Assembly: GCA_965240325.2 (NCBI GenBank)
Contig: OZ251231.1
Coordinates: forward strand, 682,001-746,000
DNA from: Rebecca billardiae RCC1528
Lineage: Eukaryota; Haptophyta
Reading direction: 5' to 3'
DNA length: 64,000 nucleotides
Under the pieces are notes generated by a model. It saw only the letters and a list, made by a program, of their open reading frames with translations. It searched no databases and had not been told where the DNA came from. The first letter of the stretch is position 1. Each line of letters starts with the position of its first letter. The position numbers and the translations under genes were made by a program. This document shows positions 47,251-57,900 of this stretch, one piece after another.

Positions 47251-49091
47251 CTAGCTACTTTTAACACTATTATCTAGGCGAAGAGTACTCTCTAAGACCG
47301 AGGCTACAAGTTTGTCTGACTACTGTTAGCTCACCGGACGCAGATAATCAATCAAATCGGCATAATATCGGCGTCACGGCGCGGAGGGCGCCGGAGAGAG
47401 CTGCGGAGCCGTCCGCGACGGCCCCGGGCCCGCGGTCCACGGACTAGCAGGCAGAGTGGCGGCAACACTGACCAATCGTAGAAATACCATACGGGTCAAC
47501 TGCACAGATCATCGAGGGGGTCGCGACGGCTCGTAAGCGGACGAGCATGAGCACCAGCTGGGGGTCGCCGCGACGGCGCACGATGCCTTTGCTGAATTCA
47601 CCCGGTCGCGGGACACCGTTCGTCTGCGCACGCGCCAGGACGCGCTTCTCGCCGTCTTCGCCTTGTTTCATGAGTGCCGCGCACACGACTGAACGCCAGC
47701 GTTTCAAGCCTTAAGAGGCCAGACGCGTGCGCAGACTCAGAGGAAGGGCAGACTCCGAGGGCAAGCGCGCAACGTGGGTAAGTCGCAGAGCAACCGTCCA
47801 AGCTGTTTTACATGTTTTCTTCGTGCGCGCGTCTCTGAGCTCGATTCTCATGCCTCAGCCAGTGCTAGGGTCCATTGGACAGGCCGCCAGCCCGCCAAGC
47901 GCAACGCGGAGACGGGCGCGCCGCGCAGAAAGCGTGCTGCGGGCGCCGGGGCCGCTCGGCCGCACGCCTATGTAGTATTAATCATCAAGGCGGCTGTATT
48001 TCGTCATGCAACTTTAATTGAACTTATTCTGGAAACCCACGAGAACAAAGGCACGACTTCACGCTGGGGACCAGCCCGTCGCGGGCCTTTATTTGACGCC
48101 CACTCACGTGTCGGTCACATAAGCGCAATTCGCGTACCCGCTTACGCGCGCGATAGGGCAAAAGCCGCTCGTCGTTCAGTCAAAAACCGCTCGTCGTTCG
48201 GCGCTTTGCGTGCTCACATTCGCGCGAATCGCATCGGCCCATTATTCGTCGTGTCGCGAGTTCACACATTTCACGAGCGAAAGGGCGCGTTGATAGAGGC
48301 ACGCGGGTATCATCTTGCATTGGACTACGAGCATCGGAGCAACCTCGCGCGGCCTCGCGTCGACGACGTCCCGTGAAGGACGCCACGACGACAGGCGGGT
48401 GAGCCCACTGCGGCGCCAAGCGAGCGACGCGGGGCGCGCGGCGGGCGCACGCGCGAGGCTGCCCACCACGCGCACGCGCGCGAACCCGCCGGCTCGGGCG
48501 ACACGCGCCGCCTCAGCTCGAGCACGAGCGCGAGGCGTGGCGCCGGCTCGCCGTGGCGGCGGAGGGCTCGACCTGCATTGCGCGCGACGAGCGGCTCGCC
48601 TGCGGTGCCAGCGGATGAAGCGGCAAGCCCGGCGGGCGCATACGCGCAGGTCCGCCCTCCACGCGCGAGCGCGCGACTGCGTGTTCCACGAGCTGCAGCA
48701 GGCGGCCGCGGGCTGGTCGGCGGCCGGCGAGGTCGGCGGAGTGCCGCCCGGCCCGCGTTCTCGCTTGGGCGCGGGCCACACTCTCACTCACAGCGCGGGG
48801 CGTGGTGCTGCAGACGGGCCGGTCATTGCAGCGCGCACTCCGTGGTCAGACGTGCACACGCGCGCGCGTCGTCAGCCCCGCCGCTGCGCCCCTGTGGCGC
48901 CCTTGGCAGCGTCGGAATTCCGAGCTCGAAGCCACCGGCCGCGAGCTGCCATCGTGCGTTTCAGAAACAGGTTTCCAGCCCAAGTTGACGCGCAGCGCCA
49001 ACCCATATTGGATTCTCCGATTCTCCGCCCCCAGCTGCAGCTGGGCAAGGCCGAGCCGAGCGAGCGGGAGGGGTTGCTCAGCCCTGCAACC
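47251..49091. other. Intergenic, no confident gene
   Basis: The AT-richer 3' flank of the EsV-1-7 gene is followed by GC-rich DNA from about 47370. Open frames exist on both strands: minus 47707-47444 with KRVLARAQTNGVPRPGEFSK and QLVLMLVRLRAVATPSMICA, and plus 48315-49202 with DCVFHELQQAAAGWSAAGE. None shows a known domain. The minus frame looks the most protein-like and could be an exon. Nothing else is supported. Confidence 0.4.
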
Positions 49092-51794
49092 TCAGCCGAG
49101 AGAGGTGGCATTGCCACCTCTCGCGCGAGTTGGGGAAACGTTGAGTTCCCGAGTTTTTACACGGGGCGGCAATTTCTGGCGCGCGCAATCTTCCGATTTT
49201 AAGGCGGTGGGTGGCGCCGCCGCCGTCGCGCTCTCGACGCGCGCGAGCTGCGCGCGCGCGGCGGCGGTTTTGGCCGCGCGGCACTGGGCCGGCTGGGTCC
49301 GCGCGGCCGAGGAGGCCACTCTTGCCGCGGTGGTCGTGGCGCGGGGACGTCCCCGCCGCTCGCCAACCTCCCGCGAGCGCCTCGCGCCGCCTCGCGCCGC
49401 CTTCACGCCATCTCCGCGCGCCAACTGCACGCTCTGGACGCCTCGGCGGCAGAGCCGCGCGCGGCGCGGTTGTGTGCCGTGTAGACTGGGCCCATGCGCG
49501 TCCGCTGTCGGTGCGCCCCGGCCACGCACGCGCGCAGCCCAGACCTCTCGCCTCACGCGTCGCCGCCGAGCGCGGCTGTGCACCTCAGTCTGCCGTGGTG
49601 CCGCGCGCGCGGCCGAGCGAGCAGGCGGCGCGTTGTGGAGCGTGTGACGCACGAGACGGGAAGGCGTCCGAGCGTCCGAGCCACCGCCGACCGGCGGCGC
49701 GCACGCGATTGGCTTGAGCCATCGGCGCCGACGGCGCGCGCGCGCTGAGCCAGCTGAAGGCTTGTGCGCCATGGCACGGCAGCCGCCAATCGCGGCCTGC
49801 GGCCGTACTGTGCGGCAGGCGCGCTCGGTGCGGGCGCTTCGGGGCGTGGCCTCACGAGACCGGAGCCCCTGGAAGCGCGACGCCTATGAGCTCGCCCCGG
49901 CCTGAGTGAGCGCGCATCTGTCAGTGATCGGCACACGCAGCAGCACGGGGTGGCCGTCGTCATGAGCCATGGCCTTGACACGGCCGCGCTGAGCGCGCCA
50001 CGACACACCGCACGGCGCCGCGTGAAGAGTAGATGTATGACCCCCGGCACTTACCTTGGCCCGTGTGCTCTTGCGCGCACGCACGCGAGCACTCGCATGC
50101 TGCCGCGCACCTGCCTCAACGCGTTTCATCTGAGCGTCTGTCCGATGCCAGCCACGTGCTTCCATTGACAGAGAGAGTGACTATACCAGTCAGAAGTCGT
50201 AATCCTCCAGTTGAACCGCACAGTTCCATGGTTGCAGTGCTGCTGGTCCGCTGACTCCGAGGTGGGCGCGCCACGGCAGCTCTCTCTCTCACGGCGCACG
50301 GTCCTTGTGCGCCGGGAGCAGCCGCGTCTGCGCAGACCGACTGCTTACCAGGAAGTTTGAGACTGTATCTCCTTCCATCCCAGCTGCTGCAACGTCTACC
50401 ACGGCTGGTAGCCTGCTGACCCAGACGACCAGCGAGCAAGTATGTCTCCTCGGTGAGCGCGAGCGAGCGCTGCTGCTGACACTCGATTCGTGCGCACACG
50501 CGCCCGCCCGACGCACTCTCACGTTGGCCCGAGGTGGCGTGTGCGCGCGCCCACGCGCGATGATGCCAACTGCTGCTCAGGTCATCCGACTACATGGGCT
50601 GAATAGTGGGTCGTGCTACCTGGCCGCGCGGCGCTCGAAGCTCGCGTTTCTGGCTGACACGAGCGCTTCAAGGTGTCAGCGTAGGTGAAGGGTGGGATAC
50701 TGGGATCCCAGCCTTCTGCCGGTACGGAGACAGCGCACACGCACGCGTGGCGCCTGCGCCGCCGGCCATCGCACACAGCCCTGCTGAATGGTCTCGCATG
50801 CGCCAGCATGACCGTGCACGCCTAGCGCCGCACCATGCAGGTGAGAACTTCAAAAGTGCGCATGCTCGCTTGTTCTTTGTGCCTGGTCGACACCCAGCGT
50901 GGGAGCGCTCAGCGCGGAGCTCATGACGACGGCCACCCCGTGCTGCTGCGTGTGCCGATCACTGACAGATGCGCGCTCACTCAGGCCGGGGCGAGCTCAT
51001 AGGCGTCGCGCTTCCAGGGGCTCCGGTCTCGTGAGGCCACGCCCCGAAGCGCCCGCACCGAGCGCGCCTGCCGCACAGTACGGCCGCAGGCCGCGATTGG
51101 CGGCTGCCGTGCCATGGCGCACAAGCCTTCAGCTGGCTCAGCGCGCGCGCGCCGTCGGCGCCGATGGCTCAAGCCAATCGCGTGCGCGCCGCCGGTCGGC
51201 GGTGGCTCGGACGCTCGGACGCCTTCCCGTCTCGTGCGTCACACGCTCCACAACGCGCCGCCTGCTCGCTCGGCCGCGCGCGCGGCACCACGGCAGACTG
51301 AGGTGCACAGCCGTGCTCGGCGGCGACGCGTGAGGCGAGAGGTCTGGGCTGCGCGCGTGCGTGGCCGGGGCGCACCGACAGCGGACGCGCATGGGCCCAG
51401 TCTACACGGCACACAACCGCGCCGCGAGCGGCTCTGCCGCCGAGGCGTCCAGAGCGTGCAGTTGGCGCGCGGAGATGGCGTGAAGGCGGCGCGAGGCGGC
51501 GCGAGGCGCTCGCGGGAGGTTGGCGAGCGGCGGGGACGTCCCCGCGCCACGACCACCGCGGCAAGAGTGGCCTCCTCGGCCGTGCGGACCCAGCCGGCCC
51601 AGTGCCGCGCGGCCAAAACCGCCGCCGCGCGCGCGCAGCTCGCGCGCGTCGAGAGCGCGACGGCGGCGGCGCCACCCACCGCCTTAAAATCGGAAGATTG
51701 CGCGCGCCAGAAATTGCCGCCCCGTGTAAAAACTCGGGAACTCAACGTTTCCCCAACTCGCGCGAGAGGTGGCAATGCCACCTCTCTCGGCTGA
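49092..51794. repeat. Long inverted repeat (foldback), 876-bp arms, 951-bp spacer
   Basis: The left arm 49092-49967 and right arm 50919-51794 are reverse complements of equal length with only about four substitutions seen (for example GCGCGCGG versus GCTCGCGG near 49460, and a G/A change near 49569), so more than 99% identical. Arms start TCAGCCGAGAGAGGTGGC and end GGCCGTCGTCATGAGC. The spacer is unrelated, contains a TCTCTC run near 50281 and has no recognised gene. Frames inside the arms are Arg/Ala-rich without a domain. The near-identity implies a recent event or continuing gene conversion between arms. Confidence 0.88.
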
Positions 51795-52310
51795 AACCGC
51801 CTCTGACCTTGGGCAGCAGCCATACATGCAGGCCAGCATGAGCGGCGGGGTGGCATCAGAGCCGGCCCCGGCCCGCAAACGCAAACAGCCGGACGCCCCG
51901 GCCCACACAGCTGATGCGCCAGCAAACCCTGCTCCGGGCCACAGAACCCTGCCGCCGGCTTTGAGGCCGACACGCCACACTGGGGCACATATCACCTGAG
52001 GGCCGGGCCTTCTGTGTGATAAGCTACCCCAGTCATGCCGCTTGATACACACCTTCCCCAACTGACAGTGGGGCTCTACATTCCCTACTACATCCTCATC
52101 CTGTCGGCGCGCTGTCGCATCGGCGCCCAGTCGGCGAGTTCGGACGACGACGTTTTGTGGACGACGGTGGGGCGAGGACGACGGGCGCTGGCGCGCCGCG
52201 AGGCGGCCGCAGCCCTCATCCAGGCCTCGCAGGCGGACGGCTGAACGAATTTTTCCGGCGGCGCTACCATCGGCGACGGCTTCATGGGCGGTGACAGTTG
52301 GCGGGCGTCA
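51795..52310. other. Intergenic between foldback repeat and pyruvyl transferase gene
   Basis: Two short plus frames are open here. One (to 51999) includes SGGVASEPAPARKRKQPDAP; the other (52035-52244) has LPQLTVGLYIPYYILILSA. Neither has a known domain, and the first begins inside the repeat arm. I see no supported gene; the promoter of the downstream gene probably lies in the last 200 bp. Confidence 0.4.
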
Positions 52311-52358
52311 ATCTCGCCTGCCTGAGCTGTGTGCGTCTCTTATTCTTAGTAAACTGTA
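52311..52358 (+). repeat. Dispersed 48-bp motif A ending on a start codon
   Basis: Identical in sequence to 31172-31219. Its final A is the A of the ATG at 52358, so the whole motif forms the immediate 5' leader, or core promoter, of the pyruvyl transferase gene. It may be an inserted element end or a leader element. Confidence 0.75.
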
Positions 52359-53743
52359 TGCGATTGGGCTGCGAGAAGCGCTGGCGACTGGCTCTCTCAG
52401 CGTTGCTGCTGCTGATCGCGCGGTTCGCAATCGCGTTGGCATCGCCGACGAGCAGCGAGACCTTCGGCGCTGACGCTGCGACAGGCCGCAACTTCCCCGT
52501 CCGATGTGCTCCCATGGCTGAGAAGGACATGCATCGCTTCCGACCAAGCCCGGAGGCTCTCGCGCGCGTGCGGCGCGAGCTCCGCACGGCGATCGATAGC
52601 AGGTGGCCGCCTGGCGGCTGCGCATCACCGGCCCCGGTGGTGCACTGGGTCGCGCCGCCGACGGGCAGGTGGCACGGGCGAAACTTCGGCGACGACCTCA
52701 ACCTAGACCTATGGGCCGCCATCCTGCGCACACCACGCGACGCAGCGCCGCACGTGCCATTGCCAGGCTCCTTCGGCAAGGCCGAACTTCGCAGGCCGGG
52801 TGAGCTGCTGTTGGTCGGCTCGCTCCTCGAGGCGGTAGTCAGCCCGCGAGATGTCGTGGCCGGAGCCGGCATCAGAAGGATGCCGCTCCCAGCGCATGCT
52901 GCTCGGATTCTCAGGGATGGTAACGTCACCGTTGCAGCTGTGCGCGGCAAGTACTCGCTCACAGCCCTGCGACCAGTACTCCGGGGCCCTACCCCAGCCC
53001 TCGGCGATCCTGGGCTTTTCGCCGGCTTGCTCGTCCCCAGCTTCTTTGACATCGCGGTGCGCGGAGGTGGCGGACTGTGCGCCGTCGTGCACGGCCGTGA
53101 CAGGCTTCTCGGGCCGGCCGCCGCCGCGCTCAACTTCACGATGATCGGGCACGACCAGGATCCAGCCGACGTTGCGAGGGCCATCGCGAGCTGTGATCTC
53201 GTCGTCTCAAGCTCGCTTCACGGCCTCATCTTCTCGGACGCCCTGGGCGTGCCATCAGTGCTCTTCTCCCCGCTTCCCGACCCAGCCCTCAAGTACTGGG
53301 ACTACGCCAGCGCACTCATGCCGGGGCGCAGCGAGCGGCACACCCTCGAGGAACCAGGTAAAGATCTGCGACTCAACCGACTGGTAGGCATGGATCGGGG
53401 GGCGTGGATGCAGCCCGACCTGCACGCGGTGGTGCGCGCCTGCCGCGCGGGGTCGATCAAGCCACGTGTCAGCTTCATGCAGCTGAAGGCATTGGCCGTG
53501 CGCTATGTGCAGGCGCTGCCGCTGAGGCGTCTGTGTGAATTCACTGCAGCGACACACGAGGAGAAGGCGCGCTGGTGGGACATGAACTTGCTCGGGCCGC
53601 GCGCGCTTGGCGACTCGCAGGTTGCGTCATCCGATTCCGGCGCGGGACGCGGTCGCGAGGCGCGCTTCAGTCAATCGTCGTCATTCGTCAAACCTAGCAT
53701 CATGAACTCTGTCGTCTCTGTCTCACTAGACTCTAGAGAGTAG
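52358..53743 (+). CDS. Polysaccharide pyruvyl transferase family protein, Golgi-type
   Basis: 461 residues from the ATG at 52358. The frame remains open 60 bp upstream through motif A but without another ATG. A signal anchor spans about residues 11-28 (LALSALLLLIARFAIAL). The pyruvyl-transferase domain (about 95-330) has HGRNFGDDLNLDLWAAIL (the N-x-G-D motif), LLLVGSLLEAVV, VAAVRGKYSLTALR, ALGDPGLFAG, and the long C-terminal signature CDLVVSSSLHGLIFSDALGV. Members such as CsaB and Pvg1 transfer pyruvate from phosphoenolpyruvate to a sugar as a ketal, adding a negative charge to a wall polysaccharide or glycoprotein glycan. The anchor places it in the secretory pathway. The C-terminal 130 residues are divergent and the last 30 are Ser-rich. 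It fits the acidic-glycan theme of the sulfotransferases at 24-36 kb. The domain call is firm; the substrate is unknown. Confidence 0.85.
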   Translation: MRLGCEKRWRLALSALLLLIARFAIALASPTSSETFGADAATGRNFPVRCAPMAEKDMHRFRPSPEALARVRRELRTAIDSRWPPGGCASPAPVVHWVAPPTGRWHGRNFGDDLNLDLWAAILRTPRDAAPHVPLPGSFGKAELRRPGELLLVGSLLEAVVSPRDVVAGAGIRRMPLPAHAARILRDGNVTVAAVRGKYSLTALRPVLRGPTPALGDPGLFAGLLVPSFFDIAVRGGGGLCAVVHGRDRLLGPAAAALNFTMIGHDQDPADVARAIASCDLVVSSSLHGLIFSDALGVPSVLFSPLPDPALKYWDYASALMPGRSERHTLEEPGKDLRLNRLVGMDRGAWMQPDLHAVVRACRAGSIKPRVSFMQLKALAVRYVQALPLRRLCEFTAATHEEKARWWDMNLLGPRALGDSQVASSDSGAGRGREARFSQSSSFVKPSIMNSVVSVSLDSRE

Positions 53744-54203
53744 AGAATAGAGATCCATACTATTCCATACGCATCATTGATCCATACTGTATAACTACGC
53801 GTCGTAGTCAGAATATATATACTCGTCATAAATAAAGCCGAGTGAGCATCGGCAGTATGCGGCTTGCGCCGACGTGATACTCTGTGATCGCGTACGCGCC
53901 GCCGGCCGATAGACCTCGCCGAGGACGATGCATGCGCACCATCACAGTGCCTCAAAGTGTCACGCTTCGACGGGCACTACTGCACCGCACTGGTGCGTGC
54001 ATGGCACCATGCAGCATGCTGGCGCTGGCGGGTGAGGCTGCGTGCACGCCCTCCCGGGGTTCGGCTGTTCGGCCTGTTGGTGAGCACGCGGCCCTGAGAG
54101 CGTGAGCGACAATGATGCCACTACGCTAGCCATAATATTGACGAGTCCGCCGCCGAGCCCGCTGTTTTCCTCCCAGTAGCCCTCCAGGCTCCATCGCCGA
54201 GCC
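53744..54203. other. Intergenic, AT-rich, nothing recognised
   Basis: The 3' flank of the pyruvyl transferase gene has AGAGTAGAGAATAGAGA and ATCCATACT words (the latter twice), then mixed-composition DNA. No exon, RNA gene or larger repeat is seen. Confidence 0.45.
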
Positions 54204-54602
54204 GTGCGTCCGCACCCATGCTGGCTTTGTCGCTCGCTACCGCGTCGGCAGCAACAAGAACCTGAACCGGCTCAACTCGCGGACCCCGACACAAGCTCCG
54301 ATGGCACCAAGGCCGCGGTTGGGTGCTGCCTCAGGAACGGCTTGGAGTCGTCGAACGAGTGCGCGTCGCTCTGGCGGCCCGACGAGGAGACCGGGAAGAT
54401 CCTGAGCTACAGTATGGCGTGGTCGATGGGCCTGCGGGACTACGCCAACGCGAAGACGGTGTGCGACGAGTACGCCGACTCGGGCAAGTCGCCCGGCAAC
54501 GGCGGCACGGCCGGCGACTGGCGTCTGTGCACGTACCAGGAGGCGGCCGAGATGTTCAAGCCGACGCCTGTGATGCAACACGGGCGGCGAGTAACAAAAT
54601 GA
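54204..54602 (+). CDS. Cysteine-rich protein fragment or exon, unknown function
   Basis: The frame is open from at least 54204 to a TGA at 54600-54602, but there is no ATG at its start. The convincing part is VGCCLRNGLESSNECASLW, MAWSMGLRDYANAKTVCDEY and AGDWRLCTYQEAAEMF. This pattern (paired Cys, aromatic-rich middle, then WRLCTYxEA) looks like a small disulfide-bonded extracellular module of a kind repeated in algal secreted proteins. A start exon upstream and a 3' exon downstream may be missing from my reading: an ATG at 54220 in another frame opens MLALSLATASAATRT, which looks like a signal peptide but hits a stop at once. It may be a gene fragment just upstream of Aladin. Confidence 0.4.
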   Translation: MRPHPCWLCRSLPRRQQQEPEPAQLADPDTSSDGTKAAVGCCLRNGLESSNECASLWRPDEETGKILSYSMAWSMGLRDYANAKTVCDEYADSGKSPGNGGTAGDWRLCTYQEAAEMFKPTPVMQHGRRVTK

Positions 54603-54893
54603 TCCGACGTGGGTGTCGTGCGGCGCGCCGATGCCGCCCAGCGCGCCACCGTCGCCGCCGTCGCCGCCGCCACCGCAACCCGTTTCGGAATGCTGCACCC
54701 GGCTTGAGAAGCACGCGGTGACCGACGACGCCTCCCTCTCCACCACCGCGACGGCAGTTCACCGCCATCGGCGCGGCATGCGGTGGACCGAGAGCCACCG
54801 ATCGACAGCCATCGACAGCCACCAAACCACCCAGCCGCAAGGGCCAGTCCGGACGGGGAAGGGTCGAAGCGCGACGACGCGGTTCGCGGCGCC

Positions 54894-56908
54894 ATGGCGA
54901 CTCCCGCGCGCCGTCAGTCGCCAATGGCGTGCCATGCGGTGGCGCCGTTCATCGCGGCGGCGGGTGCCGAGGACATGGTGCTCATTTACGACGTCGTGCG
55001 CCGGGCGTTCTGCGCGCCCAGGCTCTCGCACGCGCTGCAGCACGACATTGCGTGCATGGCCTGGGAGCCGCTGCAGCCGACAAGGTGCGCACGCCGCGCG
55101 CCACGGGCCGCCGCGCTGCTTCGCCGCGCGCGCGCCGGACGGTGGCGCGTTCGCGCGCGCGAGGTGACGCCATCCCGCACCCCACGCTGCGCGCTGCGCT
55201 TGCGCGGCCAGCCTCGCCGTCGGGTGCGCGCGTGGTGTGTGCATGTGGCGACTGGTCCTCGACGCACAGAGCGAAGCGGCCACCGTGACGGGGGCGCACC
55301 TCGTGCGCCTGCTGCCGCACCCGGCGGGCGCGCCGGTGCGCTCGCTCTCGTGGTGCCCCTTCGGCGGCCAGCTCGCCTCCGCCTCGCCCTCGCACCCCGC
55401 CGTGCTCGTCTGGGACACCGCGACGGGTGAGCACGAGGCTCTTTGGTTCCGCTCGGGCGGCGGGATCGGGGCTCTGGCGTGGGCGCCGGGTGCGGGCGCG
55501 CACTTGCTCGCGGCGAGCGTGCGCGGGCACGTGCGGCTGTGGGAGGCGGCGTCGTGGCACTGGGAGACGCTGCACTCGCTGCCCGCCCCGTGCACGGCCG
55601 CGTGCTGGAGCGCCGATGGCAGCGCACTGCTGCTCGCCACCGCGGACTCCGCTGCGGTTCGGTACCTCCACCTGCGGCGCGCGCCGCCGGCCATCGGCGC
55701 GATTGACGGCGGGCTTCACCTGCTCCCGCTGAGCGGCACGCGCGGCGCGGCCGACGAGCCGAGCGGCGCGCAGCCCGACGCGCCCGCCGCGCTCCTCGTC
55801 CACGGCGAGGGCGTGCGCGCCGCGCTGATCCGCGCCGCGCTGCCGCGAGCGTCTGTTCTCGAGCATACTGCCGCGCGCGCTTGTTCAGAGGGTGACGGCG
55901 GCGGCGGCGGCGGCGGCGGGGAGGGCGGGGCGGCGGCGGGCTTGGCGCTCGTCGTCGCGTGCGCGGACGAGCGCGCCGCCTCAGACGCCGCGATCGAGCT
56001 CGCCGGCCTCGGCCTCTCCCACGGCTGGAGCATCGAGCGCTGCGCCGTCACGCGCCGCATCGCGCAGCTGTCGTGGGATGGGCCGTCGGCGCGCCTCGCC
56101 GTCGTCGTGCACACGGTGCGTGCGGCGGGGCGCGGGGACGGAGGGGGTCGTGTGCGTGCGGCGGAGGGACGGCGGGGCGCGGGCACGGAGCGTGCGGCGG
56201 AGCGCGGGGACGGTGGGGGGAGCGCGGGGCGGCTCGCGGACGCGGGGCGCTGGCTCCGAGGGGTGAGCGGAGCGCGCGCGGGCGGCGCGTGTGGTGCACA
56301 CGCCCACGCGCATCTTCGCACGCCGCCGCTGCTCAGCCGCCCCTCCTGCTGTCCGCGCCGCGCGTGCCTCTGGCTGCGCGCGCTCTGCTGCCCCCGCGCC
56401 TCGCGCTCTCAGGAGTACGCGTGCAAGGGGCGGGCGGCGCTTGACGCGCGCGCGCACCTCTTTGACGCGCACTTGCAGCCTGTGCGTGCCGCGCGCCGCG
56501 TGCGTACACCGCGGGCCGCGCGCTTCGCGCGGCAGGCGAGAGCGGGCCCACGCCAACACACGCCCGCGCCGCTCCGGCACGGCGCGCGCGCGCGCGCGCC
56601 CCCGCTGATGGCGACGCCCACAGGTGCTGCAACTGACGGCCCTGGGCGCCGTGGCTGAGCCCGCGCTCGCACCGCCGCTGGCGGATGGCAGCGAGGAGCT
56701 GGTCTCGATCCCCGGCACTCAAGCGGAGCGCAGCGGGCCCGCCGACGCTGCCGCATGTGCGATGCCTGAGCACATTGGATTCATCCGGCTGCCTGCGCCG
56801 TCGCGCGACGGCGGGGTCGCGGCCGTGCCTGCGCCGATGCTCGTCACTCGATGGTCCAGCGGGCACATCTCGCTCAGACGCACGGCTCGGAGCTCTGGGC
56901 TCGCGTGA
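54894..56908 (+). CDS. AAAS: Nucleoporin Aladin (WD-repeat), three exons recognised
   Basis: Exons are 54894-55084, 55212-56115 and 56624-56908. Introns of 127 and 508 bp have GTGCGC/GTGCGT donors and CAG acceptors; the total is 1,380 nt, 459 residues. The first intron is fixed by protein homology: ...EPLQPT joins SLAVGCARGVCMWRLV. Aladin-type blades follow: RLLPHPAGAPVRSLSWCPFG, LASASPSHPAVLVWDTATGE, ALWFRSGGGIGALAWAP, LLAASVRGHVRLWEAASW and APCTAACWSADGSALLLATA, closely following human AAAS in order and wording. Aladin is a beta-propeller subunit of the nuclear pore complex tethered by NDC1. The N-terminus is shorter than in animals by roughly 100 residues, so one or more upstream exons (54600-54890) may be missing; an alternative acceptor before SPMACHAVAPF is possible. 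A poly-Gly insert interrupts a propeller loop in exon 2. Confidence 0.82.
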
Positions 56909-57308
56909 TCAGACACTGTGATGGGTTCGAAGCGAGCCGCTCGCAGGCCGCCCCACAGGCCACGTGGCGCGAGACCACAGACCGGGATTGGTGCCGCTGC
57001 CATCACTTTGTCACTGAATGTCCTCGGGATCGAGGCCGACCGTCGGTCACCAGAGTGTGAGATGGCAGTGGCAGCAGACGCGGAACGCGCCATCAAGTTC
57101 AACTGCTGCTAGTAACTGCCACTCTGCCAGGTACCAATCGGCGGCGGCTAATATATATGATCGGCTACGCCGATCTTCGGGTAGTAAACAACGAAGTTGA
57201 GGGCGCACGGCCCTGGTAGTTGTCGCGTTCTTCACCGAATCACGATGCGCGCGCCCGGCGCGTATCCGTGCAGGAGGCGCGGGCGCGAGTAATCGACGCG
57301 ATCGACGG
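56909..57308. other. Intergenic between Aladin and a minus-strand WD40 relic
   Basis: About 400 bp. A small GATCGGCTACGCCGATC hairpin lies at 57159-57175. A minus-strand frame across 57102-56719 lacks a domain and overlaps the Aladin last exon in antisense. Nothing further is supported. Confidence 0.4.
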
Positions 57309-57900
57309 CCTCGGGGGGCTGCGCCGTGTCGCGGCTCTTCACGCAGCCGGCGTGCCCCTCGAGCGCGCGCACGCACTCGGCGGTGTCCACGCCCACAGCC
57401 GCACGACCGCGTCGCTGTCGTCGCCCGCGCTCGCCGCGACGCGCCCGTCGGCCGAGAGTGCGACCGCCTCCACCCAGCCGGCGTGCGCTACCAGCACTCG
57501 CGCGCAGTGCTCGCGCCCGCGCGCCCAGCTGGCGCGGGCGGCCGGGTGCGCGGCGCGCGGCGCGCGCCGCGCTCACGCGGACTCGGCCTCGGGGGGCTGC
57601 GCCGTGTCGCGGCTCTTCACGCAGCCGGCGTGCCCCTCGAGCGCGCGCACGCACTCGGCGGTGTCCCACGCCCACAGCCGCACGACCGCGTCGCTGTCGT
57701 CGCTCGCGCTCGCCGCGACGCGCCCGTCGGCCGAGAGTGCGACCGCCTCCACCCAGCCGGCGTGCGCTAGCAGCACAGCCTCGCACGGCCCGCGCGCGGC
57801 GAGCAGGGGCGCTCGCGCGCAGTGCTCGCGCCCGCGCGCCCAGCTGGCGCGGGCGGCCGGGTGCGCGGCGCGCGGCGCGCGCCGCGCCCACGCGGACTCG
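57309..57900 (+). repeat. Tandem duplication of a WD40-encoding segment (278- and 314-bp copies)
   Basis: Copy A (57309-57586) and copy B (57587-57900) both start CCTCGGGGGGCTGCGCCGTG and end CACGCGGACTCG. Copy A lacks about 35 bp present in B (after GCGCTAGCAGCAC) and one base (GGTGTCCACG versus GGTGTCCCACG). On the minus strand B encodes an intact WD40 blade, while the single-base loss in A shifts its frame. Confidence 0.8.
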
